Below, one piece after another: positions 33,981-42,078 of a stretch of 64,000 nucleotides of DNA. The first letter of the stretch is position 1. Every line of letters starts with the position of its first letter. A program made the translations under genes and the position numbers. The notes under the pieces are model-generated. The model was not told the origin of the DNA. It ran no database searches and worked only from the letters and a program-made list of their open reading frames with translations. Source of the stretch: Ornithinicoccus hortensis (GTDB lineage Bacteria > Actinomycetota > Actinomycetes > Actinomycetales > Dermatophilaceae). Where the stretch lies: assembly GCF_006716185.1 (NCBI RefSeq), contig NZ_VFOP01000001.1, positions 2,666,001 to 2,730,000 of the forward strand, written 5' to 3'.

Positions 33981-35987
33981 CTACCGGTCGCAGCCGGTGA
34001 ACCGCCAGATCTGGGCCTGACCGCCCTCGTCGACCAGCTCGCCGAAGCCCTCCCGGTGCGGGTCGACGTCCCGCAGCCCGGGCGTGGTCTCCTCCCACTT
34101 GCCGCCCTCCTCGAAGGTGAGGTCGTCGGTGTAGACGTGGGTCACCCCGAGGGCGTTGACGGCCTCGCAGACGGCCGGGTCCTTCCACCACCCCGTGGCG
34201 GGCCCGTCGGCGGAGGCGGGCCGGTCGAAGTCGGTCTGCAGCAGCACCCGCTCGGGCGAGTCGGCGATGCCGGTCAGCTGCGGGTAGACCACGTCCACCC
34301 CGCTGCGGGCCAGCAGGTAGGGCGAGCCGTTGATCGGCTCCCCCAGCACCACGGCGTCCTCGGGCAGCGTCTCCCCCGCCCGGTCGATCATCGCCAGCTC
34401 GTCGTAGGAGTCGATCATGGTGCCCCAGGCGATCGGCCAGGTGGAGTAGACCGAGGACATCACCGTCGTCTGGCTGGGCCACCGCAGCCCGAAGGTCGCC
34501 ACGACTACCACGACGGCCAGGGCGATCCCGCCCCGGACGATCCCCACCGAGAACCGGTCGGCCACCTTGCGCGCCACCAGCGACGCGCCGCCGGCTGCCA
34601 GCACCACGGCCGGGATGACCAGGAGCTGGTTGAGCCGGGATGCCTGGGTGTACCAGAAGCCGGCGAGCACCCGCAGTGGGTTCTCCGGCGGCCCGGCGGC
34701 GAGCAGGGTGAGCAGCCAGGTCGCCACCAGCGCCACCACCAGCCAACGGGCGTGGGTGTTGCGGATGGTGATCCACACCCCGACGAAGACCAGCGCGGTG
34801 ACCACGATGTTGAACGACTGGAACGGGTAGACGTAGATCAGCGGGTGGTCGATCAGGGTCGAGCCGATGGCGCCCCAGTAGTTCGGCGACCCGCCCCGCT
34901 GGTAGCCCACGATCGCCTGCAAGGGCGGGAAATCTAGCAGGAAGAGGGTCAGGCCCACCACGCCGGTCACGATCACGACAGCCGCCACGGCGACCGGCAC
35001 CTTGTGGCCCCGGCGCCAGAAGCGACGTCCCTGCCGGGCCAGCAGCACGGTGAGCAGCGGCGCCGCCAGCAGCGCGATCGAGAACAGGCCCGACCCGTGG
35101 GCCAGCACGACACCGGACAGCGCCCCGAGGAAGCCCAGCCCGTGGGCCAGGTGCAGCCGCCAGGGCTGGTCGCCCCGCAGCGCCACGATCAGCAGCGCCA
35201 GGGTGCCCGGCAGGCACGCCACGCTGACCGCGAACGGCCACACCCCCAGCATCGAGACGGCGATCGCAGGGAAGGCGACGTAGGTGGCGGCGAGCAGCGG
35301 GGTGAAGATCACCGGCAGCGGCCGGCCGGGCCAGACGACCCGGCTCAGCGCCACCAGGCCACCCATCCAGATGACCGTGCCGATCACGATGGAGGAGGCG
35401 TTGGCGGCCTCGGTCACGCCCTCGAAGCCGGGCACGACGGCCACGATGCTGTGCCAGACGGTCGGGTAGTACGGCGCGATCGTGTCGGCATACAGCGGCG
35501 CCAGGCCACCCAGGCTGGAGGCGTTGCCGAACTCACGGATCACCCACAGCGCGTTCAGGTGGTAGACGCCGTCCCAGGCCTGCAGCGGCATGTCGGCCCG
35601 GCCGATGCCGGTCATCATCGCCGCCGCCAGGATGCCCCCGCCGACCAGCGAGCTCAGCGCGAGCCAGCGCCGCTCCCGCATCGACATCCGGTGCTCACCG
35701 GCGATCCGTTCGCCCGCCGGGTCGTTCCAGGTGCCCAGCCGCCAGCCGAGCAGCGCCGCGATCCCGACCAGGACGAGGCACCCGCCCAGGAAGGTCCACA
35801 CCGTCCACCGCAGCCCGATCAGGTCGTACCCGATCGCCAGGATCCCCGCCGCGCCCGAGGTCAGGGCCGGTCCGGCGCCCCAGGCGACCAGGCCGCGGAC
35901 CCCGAGGGCCCGCAGCACGGCATACCCCGGCAGGACCCACAGGGCGGCCATCAGGACGAGGCCGGGCAGCACCACCCACCAAGTCAT
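33981..35987 (-). CDS. DUF6541-family polytopic membrane protein
   Basis: The 668-residue protein has about 12 to 14 membrane helices and a C-terminal extracytoplasmic domain from about residue 530. The layout, including an acidic first loop (MPLQAWDGVYHLNALWVI) and HGSG in a later loop, resembles GT-C-type glycosyltransferases and matches actinobacterial DUF6541 proteins. Its ATG overlaps the stop of the nucleotide-sugar dehydrogenase (ATGA), so a role in envelope glycan synthesis is likely. The acceptor and donor are unknown. Confidence 0.8.
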   Translation of the reverse strand: MTWWVVLPGLVLMAALWVLPGYAVLRALGVRGLVAWGAGPALTSGAAGILAIGYDLIGLRWTVWTFLGGCLVLVGIAALLGWRLGTWNDPAGERIAGEHRMSMRERRWLALSSLVGGGILAAAMMTGIGRADMPLQAWDGVYHLNALWVIREFGNASSLGGLAPLYADTIAPYYPTVWHSIVAVVPGFEGVTEAANASSIVIGTVIWMGGLVALSRVVWPGRPLPVIFTPLLAATYVAFPAIAVSMLGVWPFAVSVACLPGTLALLIVALRGDQPWRLHLAHGLGFLGALSGVVLAHGSGLFSIALLAAPLLTVLLARQGRRFWRRGHKVPVAVAAVVIVTGVVGLTLFLLDFPPLQAIVGYQRGGSPNYWGAIGSTLIDHPLIYVYPFQSFNIVVTALVFVGVWITIRNTHARWLVVALVATWLLTLLAAGPPENPLRVLAGFWYTQASRLNQLLVIPAVVLAAGGASLVARKVADRFSVGIVRGGIALAVVVVVATFGLRWPSQTTVMSSVYSTWPIAWGTMIDSYDELAMIDRAGETLPEDAVVLGEPINGSPYLLARSGVDVVYPQLTGIADSPERVLLQTDFDRPASADGPATGWWKDPAVCEAVNALGVTHVYTDDLTFEEGGKWEETTPGLRDVDPHREGFGELVDEGGQAQIWRFTGCDR

Positions 35988-37297
35988 GAGGTGACCGGTT
36001 CACCCCCGCCGATGGTGAGTCGGGGGGTGCCGGTGAAGTTGTCCGGGTCGGTGATCCGGCGGCCGTCCAGCAGCAGCCGAAGGCCGGGCAGGTCGGCGGC
36101 GGTCAGGGTGGCGTACTCGGGGTGGTCGGCCTGGACGATCGCGACGTCGACCGGCTCGCCCAGGTGGTAGGGGGTCCAGCCGTATGCCGACAGCTCCTCG
36201 TCGGTGTACATCGGGTCGTGCACGGCCACCGTCGCGCCGCGGGAGTCCAGCGCGGTCACCGTGGGGAACACCCCGGAGAAGGCGGTCTCCTTGACCTTGC
36301 CGCGGTAGGACGCACCCAGGACCACGACCCGCAACCCGGACAGGTCACCCAGCAGCGCCTCGGCACGGGCCACGGCATACTCGGGCATCGCGGCGTTCGC
36401 CGCGCGGGCGGTGGAGACCACGGAGGCGTCCGGGTCGGTCGACAGGTAGAGCCGCGGGTAGACCGGGATGCAGTGCCCGCCGACCGCGATCCCCGGCTGG
36501 TGGATGTGCGAGAACGGCTGGGAGTTGCACGCCTCGATCACCTTGCGCACGTCGATGCCGGCCTTGTCGGCGAAGACCGCGAACTGGTTGGCCAGCCCGA
36601 TGTTGACGTCCCGGTAGGTCGTCTCGGCCAGCTTGGCCATCTCGGCGGCCTCGGCGCTGCCCATGTCCCACACCCCGTTCGGGCGGGGCAGGTCCTGGCG
36701 CTCGTCGAAGGACAGCACCGACTCGTAGAACTCCACCGCGGCGGCCGTGCCCGCCTCGGTCAGGCCCCCGACCAGCTTGGGGTAGGCCCGCAGGTCGGCG
36801 AAGACCCGCCCGGTGAGTACCCGCTCCGGGGAGAACACTAGGTGGAAGCCTTCGGCGAAGCCCTCGGTCAGGCCGGAGATCTCCTCGATCATCGGCTTCC
36901 ACCGCCCCCGGGTGGTCCCGACCGGCAGCGTGGTCTCGTAGGACACCAGCGTCCCCGGGGTCAGGTGCGCCGCCAGGCTCTGCGTGGCCTCGTCCATCCA
37001 GCCGAAGTCCGGCGCTCCGGTCTCCTCGTCCACGAACAGCGGCACCACGAGCACCACCGCGTCCGCACCCGGGATCGCCTCGGCATACTCCGTCGTCGCC
37101 GACAACCGCCCGGCGGGGACCAGCTCGGACAGCTTCTCCTGCAGGTGCGCCTCCCCCGGGAACGGCTCGGTGCCCCGGTTGACCAGGTCCACCACCTGCG
37201 CGTTCACGTCGACCCCCACGACCTCGTGGCCAGCGTCGGCGAACTGCACCGCCAACGGCAACCCGATCTTGCCCAGCGCGACAACGGCGATCTTCAT
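35984..37297 (-). CDS. Nucleotide-sugar 6-dehydrogenase (UDP-ManNAc/UDP-GlcNAc type)
   Basis: The 437-residue enzyme oxidises C6 of a UDP-hexosamine to the uronic acid using NAD. The N-terminal Rossmann motif is VALGKIGLPLAVQFADAGH, SPERVLTG is the family helix, the catalytic Lys/Asn region is EMAKLAETTYRDVNIGLANQ, and the catalytic Cys lies in GGHCIPVYP. This pattern is that of WecC/WbpA rather than UDP-glucose dehydrogenase. AGGAG precedes the ATG. Upstream by 46 bases is a GT4 gene; downstream the DUF6541 gene overlaps. Confidence 0.92.
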   Translation of the reverse strand: MKIAVVALGKIGLPLAVQFADAGHEVVGVDVNAQVVDLVNRGTEPFPGEAHLQEKLSELVPAGRLSATTEYAEAIPGADAVVLVVPLFVDEETGAPDFGWMDEATQSLAAHLTPGTLVSYETTLPVGTTRGRWKPMIEEISGLTEGFAEGFHLVFSPERVLTGRVFADLRAYPKLVGGLTEAGTAAAVEFYESVLSFDERQDLPRPNGVWDMGSAEAAEMAKLAETTYRDVNIGLANQFAVFADKAGIDVRKVIEACNSQPFSHIHQPGIAVGGHCIPVYPRLYLSTDPDASVVSTARAANAAMPEYAVARAEALLGDLSGLRVVVLGASYRGKVKETAFSGVFPTVTALDSRGATVAVHDPMYTDEELSAYGWTPYHLGEPVDVAIVQADHPEYATLTAADLPGLRLLLDGRRITDPDNFTGTPRLTIGGGEPVTS

Positions 37298-37343
37298 GAC
37301 ACTCCTGTGCTCCGAGATGTGCGGTGGTCCGAGGATATGCGGG

Positions 37344-38468
37344 TTAGCTGGTCCGCACCGAAACGGCGCGCTCGTATGCCGCCTGGTAGCCCCGCGCGAC
37401 GGCGTCCACCGAGAAGCGGGGCCCGACGGTGTCCGAGATGTCCTGCGCACTGAGCCCCTCGGTGCGGGTCAGCACCGCCTCGACGGCATCGGCGTAGGCC
37501 CCCGCCGTCTGCTCGTCGACGGTCTGGCCGACGGCCGGGTCGATGTACTCCCCCTGGCCCCCGGTCGAGCCGACGACCACCGGCCGGCCCGCCACCAGCG
37601 CCTCGGCGCAGGAGACGAAGAAGTTGTCCCCCCGGGTCGGCCCGAGGAACAGGTGCGCCCGGGTCAGCGCGTCGAGCACCCCGGCGCCGTCCAGCGACCC
37701 GGTGAGCCGGACCCGGTCGGCGATGTCGAGCAACCGGGCCCGCTCCACGATCCGCGGGCGCAGCGGCCCCTCGCCGACGAAGCTGATCCGGGCATCGTGC
37801 CCCCGCACCAGGAGCTCGGCGACGACGTCCACGGCCAGCACCGGGTCCTTGCGCTCGATCAGGCCGCCGACGCTGACCAGCCGCAGCCGGCGCCGGTCGG
37901 CCGACCGCGGCGGCACCGGGTCGGGCACCGGGACGATGCACGGGACCACGCTCACCGGTGCGTCGCCCCGGACCGCCCGGATCGGCTCCGCGAGGTAGTC
38001 GCAGACGGCGGTCACCACGTCCGGCCGCCGGTGCAGCAGGCGCAGCGCCGGCAGGGCACGGCGCCAGCTCGCGGGCAGCGTCTGCGGGGCGGTTAGCCCG
38101 GACCAGTGCTCGGTGTGCACCCAGGGGGCGTCCGGTCGCCACCAGGCGAGTGGGAGCAGGGTGGAGAAGGCCATCGTGTGGACCACGTCAGCGCCGCGGC
38201 CCATCGCCCTCAGCAGCCGACCCGCGGCGGCGATCTGGCGGGGGTCCGAGGTCGCCATCGGGATCCTGGTCACCGGCAGGCCCTGCACCTCGTGCTGCTC
38301 GGACCCGTCCCGGGCCCACTCCTGCACCCACTGGTGCGGCGGGCACAGGTGCACCACCGCCACGTCGTGCCCGAGACCGGCGATCGCCAGGGCGTCCTTG
38401 ACCACGAAGGCACCCGTCGAGGACCCGTTCGGGGTGGGGAACCAGGTGGTCACCGCCAGGACTCGCAT
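37344..38468 (-). CDS. GT4-family glycosyltransferase
   Basis: The 374-residue GT-B enzyme begins MRVLAVTTWFPTPNGSSTGAFV, with an early Gly/Ser-rich loop. The C-terminal donor domain has LVSVGGLIERKDP, SFVGEGPLR and an E-x7-E-like EALVAGRPVVVGSTGGQGEYI. It should move a sugar from a nucleotide donor to a lipid-linked or polysaccharide acceptor at the membrane's inner face. It is the first gene of a three-gene operon with the dehydrogenase and DUF6541 protein. Confidence 0.92.
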   Translation of the reverse strand: MRVLAVTTWFPTPNGSSTGAFVVKDALAIAGLGHDVAVVHLCPPHQWVQEWARDGSEQHEVQGLPVTRIPMATSDPRQIAAAGRLLRAMGRGADVVHTMAFSTLLPLAWWRPDAPWVHTEHWSGLTAPQTLPASWRRALPALRLLHRRPDVVTAVCDYLAEPIRAVRGDAPVSVVPCIVPVPDPVPPRSADRRRLRLVSVGGLIERKDPVLAVDVVAELLVRGHDARISFVGEGPLRPRIVERARLLDIADRVRLTGSLDGAGVLDALTRAHLFLGPTRGDNFFVSCAEALVAGRPVVVGSTGGQGEYIDPAVGQTVDEQTAGAYADAVEAVLTRTEGLSAQDISDTVGPRFSVDAVARGYQAAYERAVSVRTS

Positions 38469-38602
38469 GGTCGCAACCTACCCGCCGGCGCCCGCCCGCC
38501 GGAGCGCACCGGACCACATACGGCCGGGTGTGGGCAAACACACAGCGTGAACGGCGCGGACTCGCTGGTCTGCCGCCGGTCGGCTGCCTAGAGTGCTGCC
38601 CC

Positions 38603-39940
38603 ATGAGTCGCGAGCCGTCCCTGGTCCCCAGCACCGCCTACCTCGACCAGCTCGAGACCGAGACCGCGGCCAAGCTGCGGACCGCCGTGGCCGAGCCCTC
38701 GCCGTTCGCCGGGGCACCGCTGGAGGTGTCCGCCGCCGTGGAGGCCTCCGCCGAGTCGCTGCGCGACGACCTCACCCACATCGTGCAGACCCTGCACGCG
38801 GACCCCGAGACCGCCTACCAGGAGCACCGGAGTGCGGCGACCCTGGTCGAGGCGCTGGCCGGGCACGGGATCGAGGCGACGCTGGGGGTGCACGGGCTGG
38901 ACACGGCCTTCCGGGCCGAGATCGGTGACCCCGCGAGCGGGTCCACCATCGCGATCCTCGCCGAGTACGACGCGCTCCCCGAGGTCGGGCACGCGTGCGG
39001 GCACAACGTCATCGCCGCGACCGGCGTCGGGGCCTTCCTCGCCCTGGCGGCGACCCTGCGGGAGCGCCCGGACGCCTTCCCCGGACGGGTCGTGCTGCTC
39101 GGCACCCCTGCCGAGGAGGGGCACACCGGCAAGGAGCTCCTGGCCCGCGAGGGCGCCTTCGACGACATCGACGCGGCGATCATGGTCCACCCCTACGGGT
39201 ACGACCTGGCCGACCAGGTGTGGCTCGGCCGGCGGCTGCTGCGCTGGGAGTTCTCCGGCAGGGCCGCACACGCCTCCGCCCAGCCCTTCATGGGCCGCAA
39301 CGCCCTCGATGCCGCCACCCTCGCCTACCAGGCGGTGGGCCTGCTCCGGCAGCAGCTGCCGCCGGCCGACCGGGTGCACGCGGTCATCACCGAAGGAGGC
39401 ACCCGCCCCAGCGTGATCACCGAGAAGGCGGTCGTGCAGCTCTATGCCCGGTCCAAGTACGTCGAGACCCTCAAGGACCTGAGCGACCGGCTGGACGACA
39501 TCGCCCACGGTGCCGCGCTGATGACCGGCACCAGCGTGGAGGTGTCCTGGGACGCCTTCCCGCCGTCCCTGCCGATCCGCACCAACAACGCGCTGACCGG
39601 CCGGTGGGTGGAGGCCCAGCGCCGCCGCGGCCGCGACCCGCTGCCGCTGGGCGTGGTGTCGGAGACGATCGCTGCGTCCACCGACTTCGGCAACGTCAGC
39701 TTCCGGGTGCCGGGGATCCACCCGTTGATCAAGATCGCGCCCCCGGAGATGGCCCTGCACACCCGTGACTTCGCGGCCGCGGCCGCCACCCGTGAGGCCG
39801 AGGACGGCGCACTCGACGGTGCCATCGGCCTGGCCCTGACGGCGCTGGACTACCTGACCGACAGCGACCTGCAGCGCGCCGTCACCCAGGAGTTCGCCGA
39901 CCAAGGCGGGGCACTGGACGTCCCGACCTACTTCGACTGA
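38603..39940 (+). CDS. M20-family amidohydrolase/peptidase
   Basis: The 445-residue enzyme has the M20 zinc motif GHACGHN, with the second metal site in PAEEGHTGKELLA and MVHPYGYD, and the dimerisation domain from about 200 (FSGRAAHASAQPFMGRNALDA). It resembles the aminobenzoyl-glutamate/ACY1L2-like branch. The ATG follows TAGAGT by eight bases, a possible leaderless start. Substrate is an amide of a small amino acid, not identifiable further. It is divergent from the GT4 gene and shows no link to its neighbours. Confidence 0.88.
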   Translation: MSREPSLVPSTAYLDQLETETAAKLRTAVAEPSPFAGAPLEVSAAVEASAESLRDDLTHIVQTLHADPETAYQEHRSAATLVEALAGHGIEATLGVHGLDTAFRAEIGDPASGSTIAILAEYDALPEVGHACGHNVIAATGVGAFLALAATLRERPDAFPGRVVLLGTPAEEGHTGKELLAREGAFDDIDAAIMVHPYGYDLADQVWLGRRLLRWEFSGRAAHASAQPFMGRNALDAATLAYQAVGLLRQQLPPADRVHAVITEGGTRPSVITEKAVVQLYARSKYVETLKDLSDRLDDIAHGAALMTGTSVEVSWDAFPPSLPIRTNNALTGRWVEAQRRRGRDPLPLGVVSETIAASTDFGNVSFRVPGIHPLIKIAPPEMALHTRDFAAAAATREAEDGALDGAIGLALTALDYLTDSDLQRAVTQEFADQGGALDVPTYFD

Positions 39941-40025
39941 GCATCCGCCGATGATGGCCAGGTCCTCGACCTGCTGACCGACCCGATCGTCCGGAGGGAG
40001 GACGGCAATGAGCCTCCCCACCTGC

Positions 40026-40191
40026 ACCGGACGCGCGACCTGGCGGCGTTTCCCCTGCACCGGACGTCCCGTCTGGCGCTCCCAGCCGGCACCGAACGCG
40101 TGACCTGGCGATCCACCCGCCTGAGCGCCCGTCCCCAACTCCCGACGGGGCGTCCGGTCGGGGTCAAAGCCCGCCCGCTCACGCGTCCGGT
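40026..40191. repeat. Intergenic 33-bp-period repeat array C (three direct and two inverse units)
   Basis: Direct cores start at 40026, 40059 and 40091 (steps of 33 and 32), then two inverse cores end at 40158 and 40191 (step 33). Core and period are the same as arrays A and B. The opposing halves can fold into a large cruciform or hairpin. The array fills most of the gap between the M20 gene and whiB7; the remaining 40192-40354 is the whiB7 leader. Confidence 0.88.
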
Positions 40192-40354
40192 CGGGGGCTC
40201 CGGGCTAGGGGCGAGGGGCCGAGGCCGCACCCTGCCGAAGTCGGGTCGACCCCCTCCGAAAGGCGCGGGGGCGAGGCCGGATCTAAGACATTCTCCCGAT
40301 GTGCGGGACTGCCTTAGGGACGCAGGCTGAAGACAGTCGGAAGGGGAACCGCAC

Positions 40355-40642
40355 GTGTCGATCACCAACCCGGACACCAACGCACTCGCGTATGCCGCCA
40401 GGGGGGCCCGTGACCTGGCCTGCCGGATCGAGCCGGACCTGTTCTTCGGGCAGACGCCGCAGGACGTCGAACGGGCCAAGGCCCTGTGCACCGGGTGCCC
40501 GCTGCAGGAACTGTGCCTGCAGACCGCGATCGAGACGGCCGAGCCCTGGGGCGTGTGGGGCGGCCAATTGATCGAGCGCGGCCGGATCGTGCCGTTCAAG
40601 CGCGGCCGGGGACGTCCCCGCAAGAACCCCGAAGCCGCCTGA
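40355..40642 (+). CDS. whiB7: WhiB7-type iron-sulfur transcription factor
   Basis: The 95-residue protein has the four cluster cysteines Cys23, Cys45, Cys48 and Cys54, the GVWGG turn (66-70), and a C-terminal AT-hook RGRGRPRK (83-90), which is diagnostic of WhiB7. WhiB7 binds the primary sigma factor and activates intrinsic antibiotic-resistance genes. The GTG start has a purine-rich site (GGAAGGGGAA) upstream. The 160-base leader could hold the attenuator known for whiB7 genes; I see TAAGAC near 40283 as a possible -10 box but cannot define the attenuator. Confidence 0.93.
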   Translation: MSITNPDTNALAYAARGARDLACRIEPDLFFGQTPQDVERAKALCTGCPLQELCLQTAIETAEPWGVWGGQLIERGRIVPFKRGRGRPRKNPEAA

Positions 40643-40662
40643 TCGGCCGCCCTCGCGAGGCG

Positions 40663-40668
40663 TAGGTT
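40663..40668 (+). promoter_or_regulatory. -10 box of a leaderless promoter
   Basis: TAGGTT is six bases before the GTG at 40675; GAGAGG lies between and could alternatively serve as a weak ribosome site on a longer transcript from whiB7. Confidence 0.5.
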
Positions 40669-40674
40669 GAGAGG

Positions 40675-42078
40675 GTGACCAGCACCGCACCGACCTCCCC
40701 GCCCGCGGCTCGCACGGTCCGCGAGCTCCGCGCCTACGGACACGTCCAGCGCACCGTGCGCGACGAGCTGCGGGAGAACCTACTCGCCGCCCTCCGGACG
40801 GGGACCGACCCCTGGCCGGGCCTGCACGGCTTCGCCGACACGGTGCTCCCCCAACTCGAGCGCGCCCTGCTCGCCGGGCACGACATCGTGCTGCTGGGCG
40901 AGCGCGGCCAGGGCAAGACCCGCCTGTTGCGCACCGTCGCCGGACTGCTCGACGAGTGGACCCCCGTGATCGAGGGCGCCGAGCTGGGCGAGCACCCCTA
41001 CGACCCGATCACCCCGGAGTCCCGCCGCCGGGCCGCCGAGCTGGGCGAGGAGCTCCCCGTGGCCTGGCGGCACCGCACCGAGCGGTATGCCGAGAAACTC
41101 GCCACCCCGGACAGCTCGGTCGCCGACCTGATCGGCGACGTGGACCCGATGAAGGTCGCCGAGGGCCGCCACCTGGGCGACCCGGAGACGATCCACTTCG
41201 GGCTCATCCCGCGATCGCACCGCGGCATCGTGGCGATCAACGAGCTGCCCGACCTGGCCGAGCGGATCCAGGTCGCGATGCTCAACGTGATGGAGGAACG
41301 CGACGTGCAGGTGCGCGGCTACCTGCTCCGGCTCCCGCTGGACGTGCTCGTGCTGGCCAGCGCGAACCCCGAGGACTACACCAACCGGGGCCGGATCATC
41401 ACCCCGCTGCAGGACCGGTTCGGCGCCCAGATCCGCACCCACTACCCGGTGGAGATCGAGGACGAGGTCGCCGTCATCCGGCAGGAGTCGCACCTGACCG
41501 CGGACGTCCCCGACCACCTGATCGAGGTCCTCGCGCGCTTCACCCGGGCGCTGCGCGGCTCCCCTGCCGTGGACCAACGGTCCGGCGTCTCGGCCCGGTT
41601 CGCCATCGCCGGCGCCGAGACCCTGGCCGCGGCGGCCCTCCGCCGCGGGGCGCTCCGGGGCGAGGACGACCCCGTGGCCCGCGTCGTCGACCTGCAGGCC
41701 ACCCTGGAGGTGCTCGCCGGGAAGGTGGAGTTCGAGACCGGCGAGGAGGGCCGGGAGATCGAGATCCTCACCCACCTGCTGCGCACCGCGACCGCGGAGA
41801 CCGCCCGGCACCTGTTCGCCGGGGTCGACCTCGGCCTGCTCGTCCAGGCCTTCGAGGAGGGGTTGAGCATCGCGACCGGCGAGGCGGTCACCGGCCCCGA
41901 GTTCCTCGACGAGCTCCCGGTGCTCGGGGAGTCCGAGCTCTACGACACGCTCGCCGACCGCGCGGGGGCCACGACCAAGGGGCACCGGGCCGCGGCCATC
42001 GAGCTGGCCCTCGAGGGGCTCTACCTGGCCCGCCGCGTCGCCAAGGAGTCGGCCGGCGGGGAGACGGTCTACGGCTGA
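40675..42078 (+). CDS. MoxR-like AAA+ ATPase
   Basis: The 467-residue ATPase is of the magnesium-chelatase/MoxR type. Walker A is LLGERGQGKTR, Walker B-like GIVAINELPDL, sensor 1 VLASANPEDYTNRGRIITPLQDRFG, and the arginine region follows. MoxR ATPases usually work with a VWA protein to insert cofactors or remodel complexes; the next gene encodes exactly such a partner and overlaps by one base (TGATG). The specific target is unknown. It lies 32 bases after whiB7. Confidence 0.9.
   Translation: MTSTAPTSPPAARTVRELRAYGHVQRTVRDELRENLLAALRTGTDPWPGLHGFADTVLPQLERALLAGHDIVLLGERGQGKTRLLRTVAGLLDEWTPVIEGAELGEHPYDPITPESRRRAAELGEELPVAWRHRTERYAEKLATPDSSVADLIGDVDPMKVAEGRHLGDPETIHFGLIPRSHRGIVAINELPDLAERIQVAMLNVMEERDVQVRGYLLRLPLDVLVLASANPEDYTNRGRIITPLQDRFGAQIRTHYPVEIEDEVAVIRQESHLTADVPDHLIEVLARFTRALRGSPAVDQRSGVSARFAIAGAETLAAAALRRGALRGEDDPVARVVDLQATLEVLAGKVEFETGEEGREIEILTHLLRTATAETARHLFAGVDLGLLVQAFEEGLSIATGEAVTGPEFLDELPVLGESELYDTLADRAGATTKGHRAAAIELALEGLYLARRVAKESAGGETVYG

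Noticed and set aside
40299-40571. Upstream ORF (starting MCGTALGTQ) as a whiB7 attenuator peptide
   Set aside because: It has no clear ribosome site and runs far into whiB7 in another frame, unlike the short peptides known for whiB7 leaders.
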